Origin: a virus
Length of the DNA stretch: 50,169 bases
Reading direction: 5' to 3' (one strand)
Virus record (IMG/VR): IMGVR_UViG_3300034375_011589
Location: 1 to 50,169 of that record
Part shown: positions 9,214 to 16,270 of the stretch, in pieces
How positions within the stretch are numbered: the first letter of the stretch is position 1
How the letters are laid out: each line of letters opens with the position of its first letter
Translations under genes and position numbers: made by a program
The notes under the pieces: model-generated
Seen by the model: only the letters and a program-made list of their open reading frames with translations
Told to the model about the DNA's origin: nothing
Databases searched by the model: none

Positions 9214-10692
9214 TTATATAATTCTACCAGTTGTTGATATTTCTACCAAATTATTATTTCTTTTAAAAACTAAACCACCTCTTTTATTTTTACCTATAAA
9301 ATTAAATTCTCTATTTTCTTTTAAGAAATTTTTAGTTGTAATTTCTTGTTCATAAGAACTAAAAGAAGATTCCAATAATCTATTTCTTTTTATTTGATTA
9401 ACACTTTCTTTTAAAAAATTATCTTTAAATGAGTTAATTCTTTGTTTTCTTTTTTGTTCTTGTAATCTTTTTTGTTTCTTTTCTCTAGGTGTAAGTTCAA
9501 AGTATTTTTTAAGTGTTTTACCAACGAAACTTTCATTGAAAATGTCAGCTACAGCATCAATAGCGTCAACATCCTCAACTTCTCCACTAAAATTTAATGT
9601 ATCTTCTTCATTAACATCTATATCTGTTTTAATAGTTACTGGATGCATTTTACCACTTCCTTTAGGAAATTCAAATACTTTTTTACCTTTGTCTCTAGCT
9701 TCATCTGCAGCTAATACAAAAGCATTTTCGTCCATTTCTTTTTCTTCGTTGAATACTCTATCCGCAGCTCTTTGTCCAAATCCAATTGCCGCCATTCTAG
9801 CTAGTGCTCCTAAATTTTCATTAGTTTCTTCTTCATAATCATCACCCATCATTTCTTCAGCCAATTCTGTTTCTAAATCTAATTCTTCATCACCCATATC
9901 TAATTCTTCTTCACCAGATAAATCAACATCAAATTCACCTTCTTCAGTATAATCAACATCTTCATCTTCAAATTTACTTACAATTTCATCTCTATCATCT
10001 GTAGTTAACTTTTCTAAATCTACAGCAGATATAACTGAATTAAGTACGTATTTAATAATGTCAGCTGTCATTTCTGGTTCTGATAATTCTCTTAACTTTT
10101 GACCTAACTTTCCAGTTAATTTTTGTATAGCTTTTGTTGCATCATCATCATCTTCAGACATTTCACCTTCTACTTCAGTGTCCATTTCAATTTCAGTATC
10201 ACCACCCATGTCAAAATCGGTATCAACATCTAATTCTTCATCACCAGTTCCTAAATCCATAGTATCTGAAATACTTAAATCCATATCATCTTCTTCTGAT
10301 TTTGGTTGTTTAAGTACAAATTTTTTATCTTCCTCTTGTTCCCCAATTAAATTTAATTGTCTACCATTATTATAACTTTCATTAATAGGTTTCATTAATA
10401 AATTAAGTTTCTTTAAAGCTTCTGCATAAGAATTGAATGTATATCTTGAATTGTTTCTCATACCATTAAGATATGTAAATCCTTTACTTCCTTCCTTTAA
10501 GATTAGGTATTGTGAATTTTCTCTGATAATTCCATACCTGTTTCCGTCAGCTGCTTTTATACTATACTCTAATGAAGCTGTTTTATGGTCTTTGGTTTTT
10601 TTTGTAATACCATAATTAGCTATTTCCATTATTCTTTGGAGTTTTTTATCTAATGGAAGTTTTTCACTCCCTATTGGTTTTAAATCTGCCAT
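9214..10692 (-). CDS. Hypothetical acidic structural-type protein, 492 aa
   Basis: Not recognised. The N-terminal ~115 residues look folded (GNRYGIIRENSQYLILKEGS). They are followed by an L-I-G-E|Q site (E118) and a ~170-residue strongly acidic stretch (repeated ELDMGDEELD-like runs). Then come a folded piece with FPKGSGKMHPVTIKTDID and a basic helical tail (ELTPREKKQKRLQEQKRK). The order, folded leader then acidic linker then basic C-terminus, plus the protease-like site, suggests a processed prohead component. Its place upstream of the terminase operon agrees. Two in-frame acidic low-complexity tracts make homology detection hard. Confidence 0.75.
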   Translation of the reverse strand: MADLKPIGSEKLPLDKKLQRIMEIANYGITKKTKDHKTASLEYSIKAADGNRYGIIRENSQYLILKEGSKGFTYLNGMRNNSRYTFNSYAEALKKLNLLMKPINESYNNGRQLNLIGEQEEDKKFVLKQPKSEEDDMDLSISDTMDLGTGDEELDVDTDFDMGGDTEIEMDTEVEGEMSEDDDDATKAIQKLTGKLGQKLRELSEPEMTADIIKYVLNSVISAVDLEKLTTDDRDEIVSKFEDEDVDYTEEGEFDVDLSGEEELDMGDEELDLETELAEEMMGDDYEEETNENLGALARMAAIGFGQRAADRVFNEEKEMDENAFVLAADEARDKGKKVFEFPKGSGKMHPVTIKTDIDVNEEDTLNFSGEVEDVDAIDAVADIFNESFVGKTLKKYFELTPREKKQKRLQEQKRKQRINSFKDNFLKESVNQIKRNRLLESSFSSYEQEITTKNFLKENREFNFIGKNKRGGLVFKRNNNLVEISTTGRII

Positions 10693-10720
10693 TTTTTGTT
10701 ATTTTAATTCTTTTTTTATT

Positions 10721-11077
10721 TTAACTTTGTAAATAACCCATACCGATTAATGTATAAGGGCTAGATGGGTTTATTGTGTTTCCACTGTATGTTGCTCTTT
10801 GTGCGTTACCGTCTGGGTCTAAACAAGTTCTACAATCACAAGTAAAACAAGCGTTTGTTAATGTGCCACCGATATTCTTTATTACTATATCTAAAGAATT
10901 ACCATCAGTAATGTTAACTGTAGCTCCGTTTATAGTTAAACCACTTACATTACCACCAGTAGCAACAACAGAAGTACAAGTTTTACCTGTTAAATCACCA
11001 CCACCATTTAAAAACGGTTGTATTCCCGTTCCACAATACAATTCTTCTCCAAAAGATAATCCAGCGTAATTTGCCAT
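10721..11077 (-). CDS. Small cysteine-containing probable virion protein, 118 aa
   Basis: Not recognised. Gly/Thr/Asn-rich and beta-looking (GGNVSGLTINGATVNITDG), with six cysteines including a tight cluster NACFTCDCRTCLDPDG. The composition is like phage decoration or adhesin-type beta proteins. It has no signal peptide. A sense-strand AATATTTATATA element lies 18 nt upstream of the ATG, suggesting late expression. It heads the rightmost part of the head operon. Confidence 0.7.
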   Translation of the reverse strand: MANYAGLSFGEELYCGTGIQPFLNGGGDLTGKTCTSVVATGGNVSGLTINGATVNITDGNSLDIVIKNIGGTLTNACFTCDCRTCLDPDGNAQRATYSGNTINPSSPYTLIGMGYLQS

Positions 11078-11095
11078 AATAAATTTATTTTTTTA

Positions 11096-11103
11096 TATAA
11101 ATA
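11096..11103 (-). promoter_or_regulatory. Late-promoter-like element before the 118 aa gene
   Basis: Sense-strand ATATTTATATAA, 18 nt upstream of the ATG at 11077. Member of the RTATTTATW set. Confidence 0.5.
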
Positions 11104-11129
11104 TTAACTCCAATAGAAAAAAAACTATT

Positions 11130-11894
11130 CTAATCCAAACTTAGAGTCAAATCAAGTACTTTATTTTTTAAATCAAATAGTTTTTTAATATAACCACTTC
11201 TTCTTAAAAATTTAAAGGTTAGATTCTCGTCAGAATACTCACCCCCTTCTTCTAACCCACTACTTCTAAATTTTTTAAGTTTTGTTTTAATTTTTTCTAT
11301 TAATTCTAATATTTCATTTGGTGATTTTTGATATGCTTCATGATGAATGGAATCAATTATTTCCATCCACCCTTGTGATTTTTCTAATATTTTATCAACA
11401 TCTACTTCTATTTTAGTTTTACTAGGTTCTACAATCCATTCATTGTATAATACAGAATAAACACCAGTAGAATGGTGTACTTCATCTATATCTTGAGCAT
11501 ATACCTCAACCTCATAACCCTTAACTTCGATATCATGTGAAGCGTTCCAAAGATTTTTTTTAGTATTTAATATATTTTTAACTAAATCCACATTTTCATC
11601 AATTGATTCATAATCAATTAATAAATGTAAATCTATATCTGAAAATTTAGACCAATTATAATTACAAATACTTCCAGTTATTGTAATATCAGCAATATCA
11701 CATTGTTTAGTGTCAACGTCACAATCTAAATTATCAATATCTATGAAATCCAAGAAATCATTAGCTATAAGCAAAAGTTTATCCCGAACTTCTTTTCTTA
11801 GAACATAATTTTTATTTTTGTCTAAGGTCCAAATTTCGGGATTTAAACTTTTTTTCTGATTAAAACTTTTTAAAATTCTATCCGCTAGGTTCAT
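11130..11894 (-). CDS. Predicted nucleotidyltransferase-like protein
   Basis: 254 aa. Recognised from the polymerase-beta-type nucleotidyltransferase core: TGSICNYNWSKFSDIDLHLL (residues ~74-93) supplies the G-S...D-x-D signature with two metal-binding aspartates, and a third acidic residue is plausible in EVKGYEVEVYAQD. A following segment, HHSTGVYSVLYNEWI, is shared by many phage members of this group as I recall them. The C-terminus is helical. The transferred group and target (RNA, protein or antibiotic-like small molecule) cannot be told. A GTATTTATAG element ends 3 nt before the ATG. Confidence 0.7.
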   Translation of the reverse strand: MNLADRILKSFNQKKSLNPEIWTLDKNKNYVLRKEVRDKLLLIANDFLDFIDIDNLDCDVDTKQCDIADITITGSICNYNWSKFSDIDLHLLIDYESIDENVDLVKNILNTKKNLWNASHDIEVKGYEVEVYAQDIDEVHHSTGVYSVLYNEWIVEPSKTKIEVDVDKILEKSQGWMEIIDSIHHEAYQKSPNEILELIEKIKTKLKKFRSSGLEEGGEYSDENLTFKFLRRSGYIKKLFDLKNKVLDLTLSLD

Positions 11895-11897
11895 ACC

Positions 11898-11905
11898 TAT
11901 AAATA
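11898..11905 (-). promoter_or_regulatory. Late-promoter-like element 3 nt before nucleotidyltransferase ATG
   Basis: Sense-strand GTATTTATAGGTATG; 3 nt separate element and ATG. Member of the RTATTTATW set. Confidence 0.5.
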
Positions 11906-11922
11906 CTTCACTTTAACGTAAG

Positions 11923-12168
11923 TTAATCAAGTAATTTATATTTGTACTTTTTTGTTATCTCTTTATTGAAATAAACACCTTGGCTTTTAGCTATTCTTAA
12001 TCCAGCAGCTACATCATCGGGAACATCTTCGTACTCGTATTTTCTGCCACCATTAAACTCAATTATGAGTAATTTGGTTTTTTTATTATAAATCGAACCT
12101 TTTATATTTGATGATTTATATTGATTGATAATTCTATCACCGCTGTATACTTCTGATAATACTCCCAT
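11923..12168 (-). CDS. KTSC-domain protein, 81 aa
   Basis: Residues ~19-81 fit the KTSC domain (named for a lysyl-tRNA synthetase C-terminal region): SNIKGSIYNKKTKLLIIEF, GRKYEYEDVPDDV, then SQGVYFNKEITKKYKY. The function of stand-alone copies is unknown; they are common in phages and bacteria. It starts 1 nt after the dnaK stop. The codons for the last DnaK residues (EEVK) form the sense sequence GAGGAGGTGAAATAATATG, a near-perfect Shine-Dalgarno placed correctly for this ATG, so the two genes are probably co-translated. Confidence 0.8.
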   Translation of the reverse strand: MGVLSEVYSGDRIINQYKSSNIKGSIYNKKTKLLIIEFNGGRKYEYEDVPDDVAAGLRIAKSQGVYFNKEITKKYKYKLLD

Positions 12169-12169
12169 A

Positions 12170-14035
12170 TTATTTCACCTCCTCAAATTCTACATCCGTA
12201 GTTTCTTCTTGATTATTCTCAGTATTTTGAGTTCCTTCTGTTTGTTGATATAATTTAGTTGAGATTGTCTGCCATTCCTTATTTAAATTTTCCAACAACA
12301 TTGACATATTATCCATGTCTTCATTTTTGTGAGCTTCTTTAAGTTCATCCAAACACTTATTTAGTTTAGTTGTGTCATCTTCATTTAATTTATCACCAAA
12401 CTCTTTCATCTGTTTTTCAGTTTGGAAAATCATAGTATCAACTTCATTCAACTTTTGAATTTTGTTTTTCTTTTCTTCATCTTTAGCTGAATTTTCTTTT
12501 GCTTCCATTTTCATTCTTTCTATTTCTTCATCAGATAAACTACTTCCAGACTCAATCTTAATTTTCTGTGATTTTCCTGTTCCTTTATCATTTGCACTTA
12601 CATTTATAATACCATTAGCATCAATGTCGAAAGTTACTTCAATTTGTGGAATACCTCTAGGGGCTGGTGGAATGTCTGTTAATTGGAATCTTCCTAATGT
12701 TCTGTTATCTACAGCCATTGCACGTTCTCCTTGTAATACGTGAATATCTACTGATGGTTGATTATCCGAAGCTGTGGAAAATACTTGTGACTTAGACGCT
12801 GGTATTGTAGTATTAGCATCAATTAATTTAGTCATAACACCACCCATAGTTTCGATACCTAAAGATAATGGTGTAACATCTAATAAGACAACATCATTTA
12901 TATCACCAGATAAAACTCCTCCTTGAATTGCAGCTCCCATAGCAACTACCTCATCTGGATTAACACCTTTAGATGGTTTTTTATTAAAGAATTTTTCTAC
13001 AGATTCTTGAATGATTGGTATTCTAGTTGACCCTCCAACCAAAATAACATCATCAATATCGTTTATTGTTAATTTAGCATCTTTAAGTGCTTTTTCACAT
13101 GGTTTAATACTTCTATCAACCAAATCTTTAACCATAGATTCAAATTTAGAACGTGATAAGGTAAGAACCAAATGTTTAGGTCCTGTAGAATCAGCAGTTA
13201 AGTAAGGTAGATTAATCTCAGTACTTGGGGATGAGGACAATTCTACTTTTGCTTTTTCAGAAGCCTCTTTAATTCTTTGTAATGCCATAGTATCTTTACT
13301 AATATCAATACCATTTTGTGATTTAAATTCATCCATAACCCAGTCCATTATGGTTTCATCAAAATTATCACCACCTAAGTGAGTATCACCGTTTGTGGAC
13401 AAAACTTCAAATACACCATCTCCAATTTCCAGAACTGACACATCAAAAGTTCCACCACCCAAGTCATAAACAACAACTTTTTTATCCTTATCATCTTCTA
13501 AACCATAAGCTAATGAAGCTGCGGTTGGTTCATTAATAATTCTTAAGACATTTAATCCTGCAATTTCTCCAGCTTCCTTAGTAGCATTTCTTTGTGAATC
13601 ATTAAAGTAAGCTGGTACTGTAATTACTGCATCTGTAACTGTTTCACCTAAATACTCTTCAGCTGTTTTCTTTAGATTTTGTAATACAACAGCAGAAATT
13701 TCTTGTGGAACATACTTAGTATCTTCTATTTCTATACCAATACCATCATTGTCTATTTTTGATACTTTATAAGGCATTTTAGTAGCTTCTTTTTTAATTT
13801 CTGAGTACTTACTACCCATAAATCTTTTTACAGAGTATATTGTTTTTTCTGGATTAGTTACAGCTTGCCTTTTAGCTGGGTCACCAACTAATCTTTCTCC
13901 TTTATTTTTAAAAGCTACAATAGATGGTGTTGTTCTTTGACCTTCACCATTAACGATAACTTTAGGTTCGTTGCCTTCTACTACAGCAACACATGAATTT
14001 GTGGTTCCTAAATCTATTCCGATTACTTTTCCCAT
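12170..14035 (-). CDS. dnaK: Molecular chaperone DnaK (Hsp70)
   Basis: 621 aa from the ATG at 14035 ([20 protein letters not shown]). An upstream in-frame ATG at 14104 would add 23 low-complexity residues not found in Hsp70s and is rejected. All Hsp70 signatures are present: [31 protein letters not shown], the [15 protein letters not shown]-type linker ([18 protein letters not shown]), the substrate-binding domain, and the EFEEVK C-terminus. It is therefore full length and probably active. A phage-encoded full DnaK is uncommon; it could aid folding of virion proteins or override host heat-shock control. No DnaJ or GrpE gene is seen here, so it would need host partners. It is divergent from the ClpC-like gene across a palindrome-rich region. 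Confidence 0.97.
   Translation of the reverse strand: MGKVIGIDLGTTNSCVAVVEGNEPKVIVNGEGQRTTPSIVAFKNKGERLVGDPAKRQAVTNPEKTIYSVKRFMGSKYSEIKKEATKMPYKVSKIDNDGIGIEIEDTKYVPQEISAVVLQNLKKTAEEYLGETVTDAVITVPAYFNDSQRNATKEAGEIAGLNVLRIINEPTAASLAYGLEDDKDKKVVVYDLGGGTFDVSVLEIGDGVFEVLSTNGDTHLGGDNFDETIMDWVMDEFKSQNGIDISKDTMALQRIKEASEKAKVELSSSPSTEINLPYLTADSTGPKHLVLTLSRSKFESMVKDLVDRSIKPCEKALKDAKLTINDIDDVILVGGSTRIPIIQESVEKFFNKKPSKGVNPDEVVAMGAAIQGGVLSGDINDVVLLDVTPLSLGIETMGGVMTKLIDANTTIPASKSQVFSTASDNQPSVDIHVLQGERAMAVDNRTLGRFQLTDIPPAPRGIPQIEVTFDIDANGIINVSANDKGTGKSQKIKIESGSSLSDEEIERMKMEAKENSAKDEEKKNKIQKLNEVDTMIFQTEKQMKEFGDKLNEDDTTKLNKCLDELKEAHKNEDMDNMSMLLENLNKEWQTISTKLYQQTEGTQNTENNQEETTDVEFEEVK
12173..12185 (-). promoter_or_regulatory. 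Shine-Dalgarno embedded in the dnaK C-terminal codons
   Basis: Sense GAGGAGGTGAAATAA encodes the final E-E-V-K-stop of DnaK, and the GGAGGTGA core lies a few nt before the KTSC ATG at 12168. It stands out because most starts here lack any such sequence. Confidence 0.5.
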
Positions 14036-14123
14036 TTGTTTAATTTTATTTATATTTATTTGTTTATTTATGAGAAATATATTAATATTTTTCTCGTAAA
14101 TCAAGTATTCAAATAATATACCA

Positions 14124-14161
14124 TGACAAAAATACTGACATTATGTCATATCGTATTGTCA
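14124..14161. promoter_or_regulatory. Symmetric TGACA/TGTCA box array between dnaK and clpC-like genes
   Basis: The boxes are TGACA at 14124, TGACA at 14136, TGTCA at 14144 and TGTCA at 14157. The central pair forms the palindrome TGACATTATGTCA (14136-14148) and the outer pair flanks it nearly symmetrically (7 and 8 nt spacers). This is the only non-coding stretch (14036-14227) shared by the two divergent chaperone genes, so it is a good candidate operator controlling both. The bound factor is unknown. Confidence 0.45.
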
Positions 14162-14227
14162 AAAAGACAAGGGTTGATTATTGGGATTATTATTGATATG
14201 ATTTTAATTAACTAAAAATATTTAAAT

Positions 14228-16270
14228 ATGCCTATGAAATTAGAAGGAAGTTTCGCTGATTTTGAATCTGACGAAAACAAAAGTAAAACAAGAAAAGAAA
14301 AAACGTCTATTAAAAGTAGAACACCAGTTCTTGATAATTTTTCTAGAGATTTGATAAAATATGCGGAAGAAGGAAAGTTAGACCCAGTTGTTGGTAGAGG
14401 AGATGAAATAAATAGAATAGCTCAAATACTTTCTAGAAGAAAAAAGAATAACCCTGTATTAATAGGTGAACCAGGTTGTGGTAAAACCGCTTTAGTAGAA
14501 GGTTTAGCTATTAAAATAAATGAAGGTAGATGTCCTAGAAATCTTTTAGACAAAAGAATAATAGCTTTAGACTTAACTTCAATAGTAGCTGGAACAAAAT
14601 ACAGAGGTCAATTTGAAGAAAGAATGAAAGCTATTATTGATGAATTGAAGGACAATCCAAATATTATAATATTCATAGATGAAATTCATACAGTTGTTGG
14701 AACTGGTAACGCTTCTGGTTCTTTAGATGCTGCAAATATATTCAAACCAGCTTTGGCGAGGGGAGAAGTTCAATGTATCGGAGCTACCACCATAAATGAA
14801 TACCGAGAAAATATTGAAAAAGATGGTGCTCTTGAAAGAAGATTTCAAAAAGTTGTAGTGGAACCAACAACAATGGAAGAAACATTACAAATTTTAAAGA
14901 ACATTAAAGAAAAATACGAAGACCACCATAAAGTAAAATTTACTGAAGAGTCATTATCTACTTGTGTTATGTTAGCTGAACGTTACATAACAAATAGAGA
15001 ATTTCCAGATAAAGCTATTGATATTATGGATGAAGTGGGAGCTAAAGTTCAAGTTGATATTGAATATCCTAAAGAAATTGAAGATTTAAGGTCTAAGTTA
15101 AGTGATTTAAAATTAGAAAAAGTTGAAGTTGTTAAATCACAAAAATATGAAAAAGCTGCTGAACTTAGAGATGAGGAGAAAAATGTAGTTAGAGAATTGG
15201 AAGATAGAAAGTTAGAATGGGAAATAGAAATGGAAAGTAGTAGAATAGATATTACAGAAAAAGACATATATGATGTAGTGTCACAAATAACAAAAATTCC
15301 TTTATCTAAATTAGATGCTGATGAAACAAAAAGTCTGCTCACATTAGAAAAATCACTTAAAAAATTAGTAATTGGGCAAGATGAAGCTATACAAAAAATA
15401 GCTAGAGCTATTCGCAGAAATAGAGTTGGTATTCGTGAAGTTAAAAAACCTATTGGTTCATTTATGTTTTTAGGTTCTACTGGTGTAGGTAAGACTCATT
15501 TAGCTAAAGCGATAGCTAAAGAAGTTTTTGGTAGTGAAGATGCTTTAATAAGATTAGACATGTCAGAATATAAAGAAAAATTTAATTCTACTAGATTAAT
15601 TGGGTCTCCTCCAGGTTACGTAGGTTATAATGAAGGTGGTCAATTAACCGAAGCGGTTAGAAAAAAACCTTATTCTGTAATTCTTTTAGATGAAATAGAA
15701 AAAGCACACTCTGACATATATGACTTATTGTTACAAATATTTGATGATGGTCATATAACTGATAGTTTGGGTAGAAAAATTAATTTTAAAAACACTTTAT
15801 TAATTATGACATCTAATGTTGGAGCAAAACAAGTTTCCGAATTTAATAGTCCTTTAGGGTTCTCAACAAAAGAAAGTGAATCAAGACTTGAGGAAAAAAG
15901 AGAAGCTATAATTAAAAAAGCACTTAAAAATACCTTTAGACCTGAATTTTTAAATAGAATAGACCAAACAGTTGTATTTAAACCTTTAGAAAAATCTACA
16001 GTCTCTAAAATTATCAAATTAGAAATAAAATCACTTCAAGATAGATTAGTTGAACAAAATTATGATATTTCATTTGACCATTCAATAACTAAATTTATTC
16101 TTAATGAAGGTTATGATGAAAAATTTGGAGCTAGACCAATTAAAAGAGCTATTCAAAATAAAATAGAAGATTTTATCTCTGAAAATATACTAAAAGGTGA
16201 TATTTTAGAAAATATGAAATATAAAATTAGTGTTACTAAAGATAATGAAATTGTAATTAATACAATTTAA
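14228..16270 (+). CDS. clpC: ClpC/ClpA-type AAA+ unfoldase lacking the N-terminal Clp-N domain
   Basis: 680 aa with both AAA+ modules: D1 Walker A GEPGCGKT (80-87) and Walker B FIDEIH (149-154); D2 Walker A GSTGVGKT (416-423) and Walker B LLDEIEK (486-492). Between them is a short middle region with a UVR-type motif (SQKYEKAAELRDEEKNVV, ~304-321), as in ClpC rather than the long ClpB coiled coil. The ~140-residue Clp-N adaptor/substrate domain is absent and replaced by a 35-residue Lys/Ser-rich start. The D2 loop carries SPLGFSTKE (LGF at 543-545), equivalent to the IGF/LGF tripeptide that docks ClpP. It could therefore plug into host ClpP while bypassing host adaptors. No phage ClpP is seen. 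The start could also be the ATG two codons on. Confidence 0.93.
   Translation: MPMKLEGSFADFESDENKSKTRKEKTSIKSRTPVLDNFSRDLIKYAEEGKLDPVVGRGDEINRIAQILSRRKKNNPVLIGEPGCGKTALVEGLAIKINEGRCPRNLLDKRIIALDLTSIVAGTKYRGQFEERMKAIIDELKDNPNIIIFIDEIHTVVGTGNASGSLDAANIFKPALARGEVQCIGATTINEYRENIEKDGALERRFQKVVVEPTTMEETLQILKNIKEKYEDHHKVKFTEESLSTCVMLAERYITNREFPDKAIDIMDEVGAKVQVDIEYPKEIEDLRSKLSDLKLEKVEVVKSQKYEKAAELRDEEKNVVRELEDRKLEWEIEMESSRIDITEKDIYDVVSQITKIPLSKLDADETKSLLTLEKSLKKLVIGQDEAIQKIARAIRRNRVGIREVKKPIGSFMFLGSTGVGKTHLAKAIAKEVFGSEDALIRLDMSEYKEKFNSTRLIGSPPGYVGYNEGGQLTEAVRKKPYSVILLDEIEKAHSDIYDLLLQIFDDGHITDSLGRKINFKNTLLIMTSNVGAKQVSEFNSPLGFSTKESESRLEEKREAIIKKALKNTFRPEFLNRIDQTVVFKPLEKSTVSKIIKLEIKSLQDRLVEQNYDISFDHSITKFILNEGYDEKFGARPIKRAIQNKIEDFISENILKGDILENMKYKISVTKDNEIVINTI

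Noticed and set aside
14041-14100. T4-orientation TATAAATA upstream of dnaK as a late promoter
   Set aside because: Every other candidate in the window has the opposite sense sequence TATTTATA; the site lies in a low-complexity AT tract and may be chance.
14036-14104. Upstream ATG extension of dnaK
   Set aside because: The extra 23 residues are Ile/Asn/Lys low complexity; all Hsp70s start near [12 protein letters not shown].
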